Of a stretch of 64,000 bases of DNA, positions 41,300 through 54,816 are shown piece after piece. Every line of letters begins with the position of its first letter. Within the stretch, counting starts at the first letter, position 1. The position numbers were made by a program, and so were the translations under genes. This DNA is from Ornithodoros turicata (lineage: Eukaryota > Arthropoda > Arachnida > Ixodida > Argasidae), in assembly GCF_037126465.1 (NCBI RefSeq), contig NC_088209.1, forward strand, positions 10,424,052-10,488,051, in the 5' to 3' direction. Below the pieces are notes generated by a model, which worked only from the letters and a program-made list of their open reading frames with translations, searched no databases and was not told the origin of the DNA.

Positions 41300-44064
41300 G
41301 TCACTCTTCATCAAGGAATAAATAGGCGTCCATTCTGTACATTTATTTGACCATTATGAAGTGTTTTTTTTTTTTTGCCCAAAACGAGCACTGGATGCAG
41401 GTTGCTTGATCGCTCTTCCGACGTTCAATCGAGCACACTTACATTTTACCCGGCGGCAAATACAGTTTGAGTGCATAATATGCTTGAAAGAACATGTTAC
41501 ACTACACAGGTAGTGTTGTCATCAATATATGTGCGAGCACTCGAGCGCTTTTTTGCATGCATTGCTAGCATGGTACACGGTGTTCTCTGCGGAAGCAAGT
41601 GCCACATTCATTTCTTTGAATTACCTTCGCGCACAAGTTCGGTATTACGTCATAATAAGACCACGATTGTCACATTTTTACCATGTATTGGTATTGTTTT
41701 GTGGCTTGGTTTGATTTGTGACAAAGAATCCTACGTAACGGTGGTGTGGCGCGACTTGAATAACGCCTTTGTGTCTGAGCTGTATCGTCAGCTTGTTACG
41801 ATAGTAATAATTTGTAGCGTGTCGTGCTATTTGTAGCAGTTTTATGGCAAAAGTGGTCTCTCAATACAGGTTTCGTCATGAGGGCTGCCCAGTGAATAAT
41901 CTGTGCAGTGTGATACGGCTGGGTGTACAGGTTAAGTATCACGTTCCTCATCCACTGGTTTCTACTTTACAGGAAGGAACAACCTCAGTGCACGCACTGT
42001 GGTTAGCCTCTCTCAGTTTTGCATATTTTCTTACATGTTCACATCAGAAACACACCTTACACTTTAGGCTCCTTAACCCAGCAATATAATAATTAGAGAT
42101 TATAATTCTTTTTAGAAGAGTTCCCCATATTCTTTAGAATAGTTTTTAATCTTTTTAATTATTAGAAGATACAGGGATTGTAAACCATGTTTTAAACTGA
42201 TGTTTTAACATTTGTCCAATGCATTTACTAAACAACATATTCATTTTTAACTGGTTGCACCCAAACCAATTTTCTGATGTATTATTTCCTTTGTTGTCGA
42301 TGCACCATAAAAGTTGGAATAATCATCATCAATGCAGGTTACTTCACAGCTGCCTCGACATACTCAAGAAATGGGTGCAGAACCTGCGTAATGCCCGCAA
42401 ACTTTGACTACCACAGCATCTCCAGAAAGTAAAGGGATATGTGTCACATGGGATTTTTAAAGGCATTCACAGTATATAATACCTTGTATGAACTGTTGTA
42501 GATCTAAGCAGCCTCTACAGTACACTCTCAGAAATTAAAACTTGTCAGGGAACTGTGATAATTGTTTCAGTTAATAGGCATGCACATATACGCTATAAGA
42601 AGACAATTATTTATTGAGAATGCACTTCTCTGGCTACTCATGTTGTTTACATCTACTGTTGATCACATTCATTTATCACATATTATATTCTTATATATTA
42701 TTATTATATTATCACATATTCGATCACATTAAATTTAAAATTTAGCATATATGAGAAAATATCAGTGGGGAAGTTGCTATTCATTGCTCATTCCAGCCTA
42801 AAGTTGAGTGCTACAAATTTAGATAGCGTACCTGACCATTGTCATTCCTAAAATATATATTGCCATTGTAGCAAGGTCACAAAACAATAAACGTAGCCTT
42901 TTGCGACCTCCCTGCACGTTTATTGTATCCTGAAACGCATAAGTGCAAGAAATAAATCTTGAACTTGAATAAACTTGATGTTGTATAAACTTGACATAAA
43001 ATGTTGAATAATATAATGAATGATATAAAGTATTGAATAAACTTGAACTCGTATATTCTCTTTACTCATCATCAGTGATCTTCATTACAAAAGCATATCG
43101 TGTTAGACTTTTTTGTTTGCGTTTCACAGACTGGGTACACGAGGGCCAAAATGACAAAATCACAACTGTTTCAACCTCCAAATAGTCCTGTTGCAATTTG
43201 AAGACCATACGTGGAGCTGCATTGTTTGGAACATGCTCCACATAACAAGCATGACAAAGTCAGCACTGGATACCAGGACCCCGTCCCCAAGCAGCTTTTC
43301 TAACGCTGCAGTTGTATTCAACAAAAGCATGTGAGTGCTGGAGAAGGACATTCAGTTTGGCGCAACCGTGCCTGCAAATAATCAGAACAAATAAAGGGAG
43401 AAGCAAACAAACATAGAAGGGCTGTACTTCAAAAAGAGATAAGTCCTGTGTCTCAAGGAGGTGTTACCACTTTCTAAGTAACTTAATTGATTAAGCTTAC
43501 ATCACTACCTGATTAACTGTCCTAACGAGCGTGACCTAATTGCGTGAAGTATTTAGGGCTGCTTCGGTGTGTCCATATTTGCGAGGCAAAGCACCGCTGT
43601 CGTTTACTAAAAGACTGTTTCTGCGGCGATGCTTGATATAAATCATACTAAACCCATACACGACTAAGACAACGGCTGTGATTCTACAGTACGATCTCTT
43701 TCTGCCATGCGAGTATATATAATCCCGGACCGTTCTTTATGGAACAATTTTTGTCCAGAACGCAGCACGGGATATTACATACATGGTTGTTGTTAACGTC
43801 ACATCGTTTCTTATTGAAATATTGGCTGGGAAACGTACTGTAGTACAATCCCCAGCGCTGCACTGCCGTGACGGTCTAGTTTCGGAATGCAAAACATAAC
43901 GTAATTAAGAATCGAACGACAGGACACCTGTGAAACACTGTTAGGATACATCAGTATACTGGCACCTTACAAAATTGTGTGATGACAAACAACGATCAAC
44001 GCCTGCAGCGCAATAAATACTCACAATCTCCGTTGCCTCCCATTGTTTTCTATGGGCGCACACT
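41300..44064. other. Region between inverted promoter-like repeats
   Basis: Splice-like segments at about 41869-41930 and 42336-42407 (TGCAG acceptor). An AT-rich stretch with repeated AATAAACTTGAAC words occurs at 42945-43060. Coding is not established. Confidence 0.3.
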
Positions 44065-44185
44065 GCGTTTTAGGGTCTCCCAACATGGCGGCCCGAATGC
44101 ACGCCTCTCTCCCACGAGCCCCTCTCCCATGCGCGATCCAGCCTTTATACATAGAGATCAGTGGTGGCTTCCAAGTTGAGTGATG
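44065..44185 (-). repeat. Promoter-like repeat, reverse copy
   Basis: The minus strand reads AAGCCACCACTGATCTCTAT, then GTATAAAGGCTGGATCGCGC and GGCCGCCATGTTGGGAGACC: a TATA-like box followed by a YY1-like CCGCCAT site. It matches 41120-41215 in opposite orientation. Confidence 0.6.
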
Positions 44186-46429
44186 GCGCTACGTATGCTG
44201 GGACCATGAAATTCTGGTTCGAAATTTTAGTTTCACTCAATTGGAGTAACGCAATACTTTACAAACTTTGGCTGGAACGACAACCAAGATTAGCCCGCCT
44301 GGTAAAGGCTTCCTCAAAACAGGCAAGCTACTTTAACAATTACTTCGCAGACAGTTTTCTCATGAGAGAGTTTAGATACCATGAGACTTCGCGCTTGTGT
44401 TCGCGATTCCAGCGGAGCCGTGGCCACCCGACGGCTATTTCCAAAAGCTGCGAGTGCAGGTTCGAGAGCGTGTCCGGACAGGGTGCAGCGGTACACGTTT
44501 CTCTGCTGCTTATCAACAGAGTGTCAGTAACCAAGAATGTATCGAAATTGAATAGAGGAATGCGGAAGACTACTAATTTCTTCTCGACCAGTTGGGAATA
44601 CCCCACCCTTTTTTACTAGTTTCTCAAGAAAAACGGAACCGTGGTCCCATGTGTCGATCCATCGCACGAGTTTCCTGATCAGCTCTGTCACTACGATTTT
44701 ATCTTAATATTATTCTTAGTAATGGGGGATTTCAAGCATGGTCGTTCAGGGTGGCCTGCTCCACCTCTCAGATTTTTTTTTCGTTCTAATACATATTGAA
44801 GCCCAAGTGATTAGGAAGTAAAATGGTGAAGGAAATAGCTGAAAATATCTTCTAGTTGCTTCTTTAAATAGTTTTCAAGACTGCCTATTTCGACCGTTGT
44901 CCTTCCTAGTAATTTTCATGCCTGGTGTCTTCGTCGTTAAGGCCATGAAATTATTTTTTTTCACGCTTACTGCCTGTATGCTGTGGTACTGATTGCTCTC
45001 TCTTTGAGGCTCTAAGTTTTGCAGTGCAGATGTCTAGGTAAAAATCGCAGTCACCTCATTTGCAAGAAAAAAAGAGAGAGAGAATCGCAATTTTTCGGGG
45101 CGTAACCGCTTTTCTGCACATACCAGAAGGGTAACGTGTGTGACATCGCTCTGTTCGTGTTTAGACACTCTTTCCATTCATATAAAAGACACTGAAGAAA
45201 CATATCGGGCATACTTCATGACATTCGTTTAGGTAGGGGTGGTAAGCCAAAAACACGCAGCTTCGGTAGCGTATTTTCCATATTAGCCTACTCGTGACGT
45301 GGTTTATATTCCTCACACATTATGTACATGACAAGCTCGCGTAGTGCAGTGAAAAAAAAGTGCACTTCAAAAGTGGTCGAGGTTCCGTTGCGGACACTCA
45401 AACGTAGCCCCATCACAGCAACATTTATGGCGCGGTGTTGAAGCAGCAGTATAGCCTGTTATGGCGCCGTAATTTGACAAATTTGACAAAGGTCACACAC
45501 AAGGCGCGAACTAACAGGCTGCGCACTTCCTGCAGAGCGGGTGAGATCATGTGTCGTAAAGCAGTGAAACATAATCCGCTCTACGAGCATTTATTGGAGA
45601 AGCTATCGACAAAGGTTGAGAAAGCGCCTCTTTCCGTCGCTCCTATGGTCTTCATACAACTTCGCCCAGGCAAAACACATTCTATTCCTGCTGTGTGTGA
45701 GAACACAAAAACGTCAGAGCGCTTGTTCTGTGCGGATTATGGCGCTAAGCACTCTGCAGTGCTCCAACGCCCGAGGTCGGTGGCTTGACCATCTGATACT
45801 TTTCTTTTTCTTTTTTTTTTGTGTGTGTTTCTGTTTTTTAAAGTGTATATAGCACTCCGCAGGTAGGAGTTGTGGGGCGAAAGGAGCGCTCGGACCTCGG
45901 AAACCTCACGTGCGGCATGGCTCCTGCACCGCTCTACCTAAAAAAAAGAAAAAGACGTATGTTCCTAAAAGGAAAAACACGCTCGAGATATTCTATTCCT
46001 GAAAATTAGAGGTACTGATCTACGCTTTGATACCACGCGTGAGGTTCTAGACATCCCGGTAGTTCAGTATTGTTGTCGTCTCTACTTGGGTATTTTTTCG
46101 AAAAAAAAAATAAATTTTGGATTTTTTAGTTAAAAAAAACGGCTGTACCTAGGGGCCTGTATTCTTCTTCCTCTTCTTTTTTTTCTGACGTAATGTCCAC
46201 GTTGTGAGGATTGCGGAAAATAAAAATCATTTCGATATGTGATACGTAACGCGGCATTAAAAAATCGTCAATATTGCAAGTTTTATGCAATTTGCGCGGT
46301 CGTTCTTCTCTTTTCTTTTAGGTCCGAAATCGCTAGAAAAACGCTCACAAGTAGATATACCCTTCTCCAAGCGCATCCCAATAAAATTTTTCGCTATCCG
46401 TTGAAGCTTTGGGACCTATATATAGTTTT
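44186..46429. other. No gene recognised
   Basis: The 152-codon frame at 44161-44619 has no motif and overlaps frames on the other strand. A TATAAAAG box at 45180 is not followed by a usable frame. Confidence 0.3.
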
Positions 46430-47150
46430 AGATCCAGGACCTGGGACGAGTTCATTTGCAGCGAAGTGGAACTACCACATCCAGTTCAACTGGAGCCTGG
46501 GCAAAACCAATTGGAAACCTCCTGCCAGTCAAGTGGGATCAGATGGTATTGGCACACACAGTTTAACGATAACTGGGTCAAGCCAGTTGGCAACCACCTA
46601 GTAATTAAGTGGAACCACTTCACGAAGTGCACATATTCGGCAAAAGCGCTTACCTTGGCACTTACCTTGGCCCTGTGAGAAAGTACTTTGAAATGAAGTT
46701 AGAAAGTTTTAAGTAGGAGAACTCTACATGTGGTTGTAAGAGACCAAGTGGTACTGCCTTCCAAGTGGTTTCCAACGTCAAGTATAGCGCGGTGTAACAC
46801 TTGAGCTTGGCATCCCCACAATGGGACCTGGCTTCATGTGGGCTGCTGGGTTGTGCTCCCAGGATGGACACGCAGTGAGCCAGACATCCCGTTTTAGATA
46901 CCACGATGGGACCTGACCTGAAGTGCGGTGACAGGACGGGGCCCAGCCTGGAGGCACACTGGAACCGCTCATGCTACCCAAGGATCCAAAATGGTACCTG
47001 AGTATACCACTGTGCAACTGGCTGGGACCGTCCCGAGCCCAACTGGAACCACTGTGGTGCCACTCTGGGACCCTCTCAGATTTTTGCTTGGGTATAATTG
47101 TTCTACGCCAGTGTACGCAGACCTAACATTTTCCTTACAGTGCGCTTGTT
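46430..47150. repeat. Dyad-dense sequence (TGGNNCCA words)
   Basis: Unusually many short self-complementary words, for example CCAGTTCAACTGG (46481-46493), CCAATTGG, AACTGGGTCAAGCCAGTT (46571-46588) and AAGTGGAACCACTT (46607-46620). Further TGGGACC/TGGAACC words run to 47080. No coherent frame or ends. Confidence 0.55.
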
Positions 47151-47379
47151 TTGGCACGCAAGAGCCAAAAATGCCGAGTTGAAGGACAGCACAGTGCATC
47201 TGAAGGCAGCATAGCAGGTTGCAGGTTGCAGTGCGTGAACACTTGAACTGACGTCACCTGATGTCATGAGTGAAGTCACAATTTAGGTTGTCCGCACAAC
47301 GGATAGATGGCGTTGACCGTCAAAGGACGGCGTAGATTTGAAGACGCAGGGGCTTATGGGAGTGTCGCAACCTTTTTGC

Positions 47380-49945
47380 ATATACCTTGCAGCACATGCC
47401 AGGGCAACATCTGTCCACACCCATAAAAGGTGTTTACCCTATTTCTTATGAAGGTTTTATGACGTGGCACCTCCGCACACGAGAGTGTTTTAAATAACTT
47501 GTTAACTGTTCTCAAAGCAGTTAAATTGCTCGTTAAGATGTTTACTCCATACATGTGGTCCTGCTGGAAAGCAGCGAATAATACGTCTCATGATCTTCAG
47601 ACATTCTCCCACAAAGTACACGTCAGCACAGTCCCAGGGTACCGAAATGGCGGTCAACCTGTGGTTGCTTTGCGGCCCGCGTGGCCTCCTGGGAAAATAA
47701 AAAGGAAGATTCGGTTCATTCTATCACTGGTCTCTGTACTCATGCAGTTCATCTTGCGCTAATTAGTGATAGAAAAATGCGGTAACTGAACTGCAACAGC
47801 CGAAGTCTCTCTAAGGAAGAGATGAGCAGGGGCGGTTGGCACGTGACAACAGCGAAGATGACAAAAGTAATACAAAGAGGGCCAGGGAACGTCCGTGTTT
47901 CCAGCTTTAATCATAAGCAACCTTTAACTATTGTCCAATGTTGATGTCTGTGTGCTGCTTTCGTCATCTTCGCTGATGACTCCCTAAACCAGTCCCTGCG
48001 TCTGACTACTTTTACTTGCTTCCTACTGCTACTGCAGTGCTACCAATTTTTCTCAGCAAACTCTACGTGGACGATTTGTAATAGTTGTACCTTTAACACC
48101 ACTACACTCTAAATCCGGCACCCGATATGTCGCAGCGCGCTATCCGTTGCATGTACCGCATGTGAGGGTGCGTGTACCTCTTAAATTTAAGAGGTATTTT
48201 TTTTAAATGTACCTCTTGGCCAAGCGGTACTTAACCGTTACATATGAGTTACCCGGTTCAGAGTGTAGAAACGGGTTGATTCAGTCGCAGGCCAGATGAT
48301 CTCCCGGATGACTTCGAGCAAAGATTCTTCGAGCGCAGAAAACTTGAAACGGAGCGTTTTGGCTCGTCATTATCTGCAGTTGTTGATAACGTTCCTGGTG
48401 ACTAATAAATTGAACTGATTAACTGACAGCGGGACGCACAAATAAGAACCACTTCCCTGAGGTTGGTGCGGCTTCGTTCTCTTGTTTCGTTGGACGAAAG
48501 TATCTCAAGGTACCTCATGTTGTCACGGGCCAAACCTGTCCATGTTCGGTGCAACATACGTCTAATAATAATATTGTGTGACTAAACATCGCGAGACAGC
48601 TGCGTCAACATATGTAGGCGCTTTCTGCGATGAACCTGAAAGGTTATGCTCAAAACTATACATGAGCTTCTCAGGATTTCTTCTGGTGGACGGGGGCAAG
48701 TGTGCAACCCCCGCCCACACCTCTTTCTGGAGGCGGACGTTGCAGACACTGCGGGCGTCCAGAGGTTCCTGTTATGATATATGGGATTGATCTTTACGGC
48801 CTCAAGACTCAAGAGCACACCATCTTTCACAGGCGACCTTGCATCTCCTGGAGGAGGCCATGGAGCTCCTTACCCCCCCCCCCCCCTCCCCCTTCACGCC
48901 CCCTCTCGGTAAGGGCCATGCGAAGTGCCGTTACCGAATTCGCTTGGGAAGGATAGCTTGTTTTCATCATAATGTAGGGTAATTTGTTCGGTTCTCCTGA
49001 TACACTGTGACACATACGTCGGCGCAGTTCTCTTAGAAGCCGTCACAGGATGCACTCTACTCCAGAGAGTCACTGGTGATACTTCCCACCTCTATGACGC
49101 CGACTATGGCAGACTCTTCCAACACTACCGCCACTACCACTGGGGTAATTTCTGCGGAATGCATCGCGTTGAGGCAAAAGCTGTAGAGGCGTGTGACCTC
49201 CGTCACTGTTTTTATACTTTTTCTTCCCTCATACAAATTTATGACACGGCGAAGCCCAGCTACGCCACCGCAAAAGTACAGTGCTGGTGCAGCCTCGCTA
49301 ACGCACATTAATATCTGAACCGAGACCCAAAATTTAAACGCTTAATTTAACCACTTAAATACAATTTCACCACGGAATTTTGAAAAAAAAAAAGGTCTTC
49401 GGACGTATTTCTCAACTCTTCTTTGCCAACACTAGCTAACATTATTAAGCTCGCATTACGTCGCTACAGAAATTCGCAGACAAGTTCCGAGTTTAGTGGG
49501 CCACATTTTGTCATCATTGACAGCATCCCCATTCCTCACAGACACCACTTCGCTTCATTGACACAGAGTACACAATAGGTACACACACACACAAAAAAAG
49601 CCCTAGAAGGTGCTTGGATAGAATGATCCACTTTTGAGAGCGTTTTTGACTTCAGGCATCCTGCAATGTTGTGTTTTATACGGAACACACATAATTAAAC
49701 ACATTTCAGGGTGTAAATATCAGTGCGTCATGCGACACGCACGTGCATAAAAATGATGCAAAACGATATATAAACGACGCAAAAAGATGCAAAAGGGGGC
49801 AAAATATTGTGTCCCCTGTGGTGAGACACCTCACTCTGTTCAAAGTCATATCTAGATATTCCTTGTATCCTTACTACGCTAGAAAGTAGGCACGGAAAAA
49901 TGTGCACTGACAATAAATGATTAAATGAAGTTCTACCCAAACTAC
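47380..49945 (+). repeat. Large dispersed repeat, copy A
   Basis: It aligns in order with copy B (50085-54235) and, from 48335, with copy C (62153-63740). Shared markers include CACATAAAAGGTGTT-type starts, AACTTGTTAACTGTTCTC, GAAACGGAGCGTTTTGGCTC, CGGGCCAAACCTGTCCATG and CCACTACCACTGGGGTAATTT. A 161-bp MITE interrupts it at 48105. Function unknown; open frames are not conserved between copies. Confidence 0.7.
48105..48265. mobile_element. 161-bp CACTCTAAAT MITE
   Basis: TA flanks (48103-48104, 48266-48267). The ends are CACTCTAAATCCGG and (inverse) CACTCTGAACCGGG. The interior contains GTACCTCTT, like the 2.86-kb element at 54730. Copy B lacks it, confirming an insertion. Confidence 0.78.
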
Positions 49946-50824
49946 AGTGGCTCTGGTTCTCTACTTTCTAGCTGTTGAGAGCATTTTCATGCCTCCTATA
50001 CAGTTATGACCAACCAGAATAACCACAAAGCACCACCTATGAAATCTCCGTCTCCTCACGTTCATACAATTATCACGTGACATTGAAGGCGGCATTCGAA
50101 GACAGCATACGCCAGACCAACATCTGTCCACACAAATAAAAGATGTTTGCGCTATTTCTTAGGCAGGTTTTATGACGTGGCAGCTCCACACAGGAGAGCT
50201 TTGTAAATAACTTGTTAGCTGTTCTCGAAGCAGTTAAATTGCTCGTGAAGATGTGCACTCCAAACATGTGGTGATACTCAAAAAGCGGCGAATTATACGT
50301 GTCGTGATCTTTAGAACTTCTTTCACAAAGTAAACGTCAGCAAAGTGCAGGTGTGCCTAATTGGCGGTCAGCCTGCTGGAGTTGCTATGCGGTACGCGTG
50401 GCCTCCTCGAGAAAAAAAAAAAAAAGAAAGAAAGAAAGAAAAAAGAATTGGTGGAAGGGGGGGGGGGGCTTCTTCGTGTGACGTTATATGACTGGACTCT
50501 GTATTCATGCAGTTTATCTTACGTTAATTAACAGCCGAGGACTCTCTAAGGAAGAGATAAGCAGGGTCGGTTGGCACATGAAAACAGCGCAGATGATAGA
50601 AAGATAGCCAGGGGACGTCAATATTTCCACATTAAATCATGAGCTACCTTTAATCATGATAACAGGTTGATATCTCTGTGCCGCTTTCGTCGTTTTCGCT
50701 GATGATTCCCTTACCCAGTCCCTGCGTCAGACTTTTATACTTGATTGCATGTTGCTTCTACACTGCCTACCAAGTTTTCTCAGCAAACTCCACGTGGCCG
50801 ATTCGTAATAATAATAGTAATAAT

Positions 50825-51110
50825 TGGGAGTTTACGTCGCGAAACAACTGAGATCATGAGCGACGCCACAGCGGTCGGTCTGTGGATTGCTTTTGCCCAC
50901 CTGAGGGTTCTTTAACGTGCGATGAAAGCTCATCACACGGCACCCCGTATTTAACGTCCCTCGCGGAAAACGGCGTGTCTAAGCAACTTGTGCCCTGCCA
51001 CCAAATTGTTGGCGTCCTCGGCCGGGTTCGAACCTGCGATCTCGGGACCCGAAAGGTGAATACGCTAACGACTGAGCCACAGAGATTTTTTTTTTTTTCA
51101 CGTTTATTAT
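50825..51110 (-). mobile_element. tRNA-derived SINE inserted in repeat copy B
   Basis: The minus-strand head has GTGGCTCAGTCGTTAGCGT and GGTTCGAACCCGGC. The body towards lower coordinates includes the plus-strand motif TACGTCGCGAAACAACTGAG. It separates sequence that is contiguous in repeat copy A (GATTTGTAATAG at about 48073), so it is a clean insertion. Confidence 0.72.
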
Positions 51111-51359
51111 GGTTCATGGCGCTACGTACGGACGGTGATTGGTAATAGTTATACCCTTTAACACCGCTAGGAACGGGCTGATTCAGTCAGAGGCCAGGTG
51201 ATTTCCCGAATGACTTCGAGCAAAGATCCTTGGAGTGCACTATACTTGAAACAGAGCGTTTTCGTTCGTTTTTTTTTTCGAAGTTGTTGACAACGTTCCT
51301 GATAACTAATAAACGGAACTAATTAACTTACAGTGGGACACACAGATAAGAACAACTCA

Positions 51360-52915
51360 AGCAAGATGCAAAACATGGCCCAACGTCCACAAAAAGTTGG
51401 CTAGCCAAACTGGCCAGACACTTTCGAAGTTTTGCCAAGGAGTATGGGACCAGAGTGGCATTGGTTCCTTGTCCAAAGGTTTTGCTGGCCAATACGTGCC
51501 CAAGCAGAGGTCTGCCCAAGGGGCACACCAGATGTGGAGCACATAAGATATTGGGCTGAGTTTGACCAGCCAAAGTTGCCATAAATGGCCTAAGTTAGGC
51601 CAGAGAGTTTGGTAATGGGATTTGTTCCTTTTGCCAAAACTGTTCGTTTGCACTTAGCATGTGTATTTGGTTGGCCAACAACCACCCAAATATCTCCATG
51701 TGTACATTCACATGAAAATACAGGTTCCTTTTTGTTTTGTTTTTGTTGTTCATTGTGTGCCATTTACTTTTCTTGACGTGGGAAGCCAGCTGAATGGCTG
51801 ACTACAAGCAGTTACGCACCACTGGCACGGGCACCCGTCCTTTAGTTGTCAGGCCAGTGTGAGTGCCATATACCCCGCCTGCCTCGCATAGGCACTGGGT
51901 GTGAGGGGTAGGCACTGCTGTATCACACGTGGCCACCACTAGCCAACTGGTTGGACCATGCACTGAAATACAAACTGTGCGGCTGCATATTAACCAAGTG
52001 TATAGTGGAGTTTGGAGTTTTCTGGCGCACAAGTGTATAGTGGGGCGCAAAACGTTTGTAACGGTGACCAGGATAAGTCTTCGCAAATAACACGTGCATC
52101 TGCAAAGAGTCAAGTATAGCCAACAACTTTCCTGACATGCTTTCATGCGAAATACTGTGTTTCTAATTCAGACTGTGGCTCTAGTGTGATTACCTGAGTA
52201 GAGCTGTAAAACCAGTTGGTTTACTCTGTTGCTTGAAAAGGGTTACACGTAAATACTTTGTACAGACAGCAGCACGAGAACGTTTGAAACTCCTGATGCT
52301 TTCATGTGAATCTTAATAACTGCTGACCAGCGCTGCCCATCCCCCTAGTATTTTTCTTCATTAACATCAACTGCTGACGAGGTGCTTTATCTCCATCAGA
52401 TATGTTTTATTGATTGGTACGAGTTTGACGACAGTATGCATACCATACATGGTAGACAAGCTTCTGCCAATCATTGGGTGATAAAAGGTTGATATACCGA
52501 AAAAGTTTCTTTGTTGGCCAAGCAACCTGCTGCTACACATTTGCCATGCGCTTACCAATGAGTGGCCATTGGCCAGTGTGGGACATTGCTCTCTATTTCT
52601 GAACTTTATTTAGTTTGATATTTTTCACTGAATGTCAACGTTGTTTGCCAACCACAGGAAGTGCATTCATCACCATGCGTTATGCACCTTTCAAGCCTTC
52701 ACATTGCATTTTGTCCGAAAACGACTTGAATTACTTACTACATTGGCAGAAATCTGGTCAACATGTTTGTACCACGCTTGTCATCCAATCATTTCATGAA
52801 CTTTGGTGTGTCAGACTTTGGCCAACCTCAAATTTTACTTGGGTGGTCAAAGACTGGCCCCTGCCAACTTCTGCCCATTGGCCACTGCTTGCTTGGGAAG
52901 TTCCTCGACCAAGAA
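51360..52915. mobile_element. Unclassified 1.55-kb insertion rich in TTGGC/GCCAA dyads
   Basis: Present in copy B, absent from A and C at the same place. It contains TTGGCTAGCCAA (51397-51408), CTGGCCAG and many GCCAA/TTGGC words. CAAGCAAG occurs near both ends in opposite orientation. Frames of up to 198 codons have no recognisable motif. Confidence 0.5.
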
Positions 52916-54649
52916 GTTGGTCCGGCTTCGTTCTATTGTTACGTTGGATGAAAGTATCTGGGGATGCGTATGTTGTCACCGGCCAAACCTGTCCATGTTC
53001 GGTATACAGCATACGACTAACAGTAGTAATAATTATGTGTGAAAAACTATGCATGGGCGTTCCCAGGATTTTTTCTCCGGGGGGGGGGGGGCAAGTGGGC
53101 AACCCCCGCCTTCACCTCTTTCTGCAGGCGGGCGTTAAGAGGTTCCTGTTTGTCTTGAAATTGTCATTACGACCGACGACTAAAGAGCACACAGGCGACA
53201 TTGCATCTTAAGGAGGGGGCCACGGCCCCCCTTGGTCCCCTCTCGGTAAGGGCCATTCGAAGTGCTGTTACGAAATTCGTTTTCGCAGCTTATACAAGAT
53301 AGCTTCTTTCCATCGTAATGTAGAGTAACTTGTGGGGTTTTCCTCATGCACTGTCATACATACGGCGATACAGTTCAGTACAGTATACAAGTCGCCCCTG
53401 GAGTCGCCCCTGCAGAGGCGCATCTCTGCAGAGGGTCACTGCTAGCATTTCCTACCTGTGACGCCCACAATGGCAAACTCTTCCAACACTACCGCCACTA
53501 CCACTGGGGTAATTTTTGCGGAATACACCGCGTAGAGGAGAAAATTGCGGAGGCGTGTGGCCTCCGTCACCGTTTTTATTCTTTTTTTCTTTCCTCATAC
53601 AAATTTCCGACACAGTGAAGCCCACCTACGCCACCGTAAAAAGACAATGCTGGTGCAGTCTGACTAACGCACATTAATATCTGAAATGAGACCCCCAAAA
53701 TTTAGCCACTTAATTTAACCACTGATATACAATTTGACCACGGAGCTTAAAAAAAAGTATTTGCAGGCATTTCTCAACTCTTCTTTGCCAACACTAGCTA
53801 ACATTATTAAGCTCGCATTACGTCGCTACAGAAATTCGCGGACAAGTTCTAAGTTTAGTGGACCCTTGGGCCTACATTTTCTCATCATCGACAGCATCCC
53901 CATTCTTCACAGAGTACGCAATAAGTACATAAAAAAACACTGCACCTTAAACGGTGCTTGGATAGAATAATCCACTTTTAAGAGCATTTTCGATTTCAGG
54001 CACCCTGCAATGTGATGTTTTATACGGAATACACCTAATTCAACACATTTCAGGGTGTAAATATCAATGCGTCGTGCAAGACGCACGTGCTTAAAAATGA
54101 TGTAAAACGATGTGAAAGGTAAATGTGTTTAATGGTAAAGAGATCTGAAAGGTGTGAGATATTGTGTCTCCTGTTGTAAGACATCTCACTCTGTTTAGAG
54201 TCATATCTGGATGTCCCTTTTATCCTTAAAGGTCAGATATGCCGATTTTGAAGTGCCGCAGACCCGAGCGATACTCGCGCTGTGTGTTCATTAGCTAACA
54301 CTGAATATGTGTGCGAAATATCTTGGTCCAACTGTTGGTTGTTTTTTATAAAACATGTTTTTAAGTTCCCACGCCCGCCTGTCAGACCGTCGGCAAACCC
54401 TGCGCACTGGCGCACCGACGTCACTGCTCTGATTTATCTGTCTTTGGCTTGGCATGAACTCTTGGCTTGGCCGCTTGGCTTCTTTCGTTTCGTCCTCTGT
54501 GCATCGTACATAAGCGAACAGCTGTTATGTTATCGCTAAGCCGGAAACAAAGCATGTGAATATTTTTTTTTTGGCACGGCGTCGTTTGGAAAGAGCACTT
54601 CCTTGTCCCGACCTTGCCTTTTATGGGCTGGAGCGATATGATACGTGAT

Positions 54650-54729
54650 ATGCCACGGCGAAGTTGTCGAAAATGCGACGGTGCTACGATTCTAGAACAC
54701 TTCATCGGATCATTCAAGTATTACATATA
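54650..54729 (+). pseudogene. THAP-like exon 1, 5' part
   Basis: Eighty bases from ATG to the TA target site: MPRRSCRKC, then ATILEHFIGSF and KYY. It ends at the TA flanking the inserted element. A T-rich stretch lies just upstream (54564-54574). No clear TATA box was seen. Confidence 0.55.
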
Positions 54730-54816
54730 CACTCTAAAATGTGTACCTCTTAAAAACCCCTTTATAAGGTAAATTTTTACAAAAACTTATCATTTATTAT
54801 ATGCGGTACGAAAGCG

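Larger units (their letters stand above)
50085..54235 (+). repeat. Large dispersed repeat, copy B
   Basis: A direct repeat of copy A, enlarged by a SINE (50825-51110) and a 1.55-kb dyad-rich insertion (51360-52915). The rest follows copy A to the shared 3' end at ATTGTGTCTCCTG and GTCATATCTGGATGTCC. Confidence 0.7.

Noticed and set aside
42336..42407. A frame ending CLDILKKWVQNLRNARKL, with GCPV at 41883-41894, looks like a chemokine C-terminus.
   Set aside because: The splice phases do not join the pieces from the ATG at 41227, the cysteine spacing is off, and the match rests on a short stretch. Treated as chance.
45175..45240. TATAAAAG promoter candidate.
   Set aside because: No open frame or splice-supported exon follows.
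52615..53211. 198-codon open frame as a gene.
   Set aside because: It crosses the border between the 1.55-kb insertion and repeat copy B, has no motif, and includes a poly-G run.
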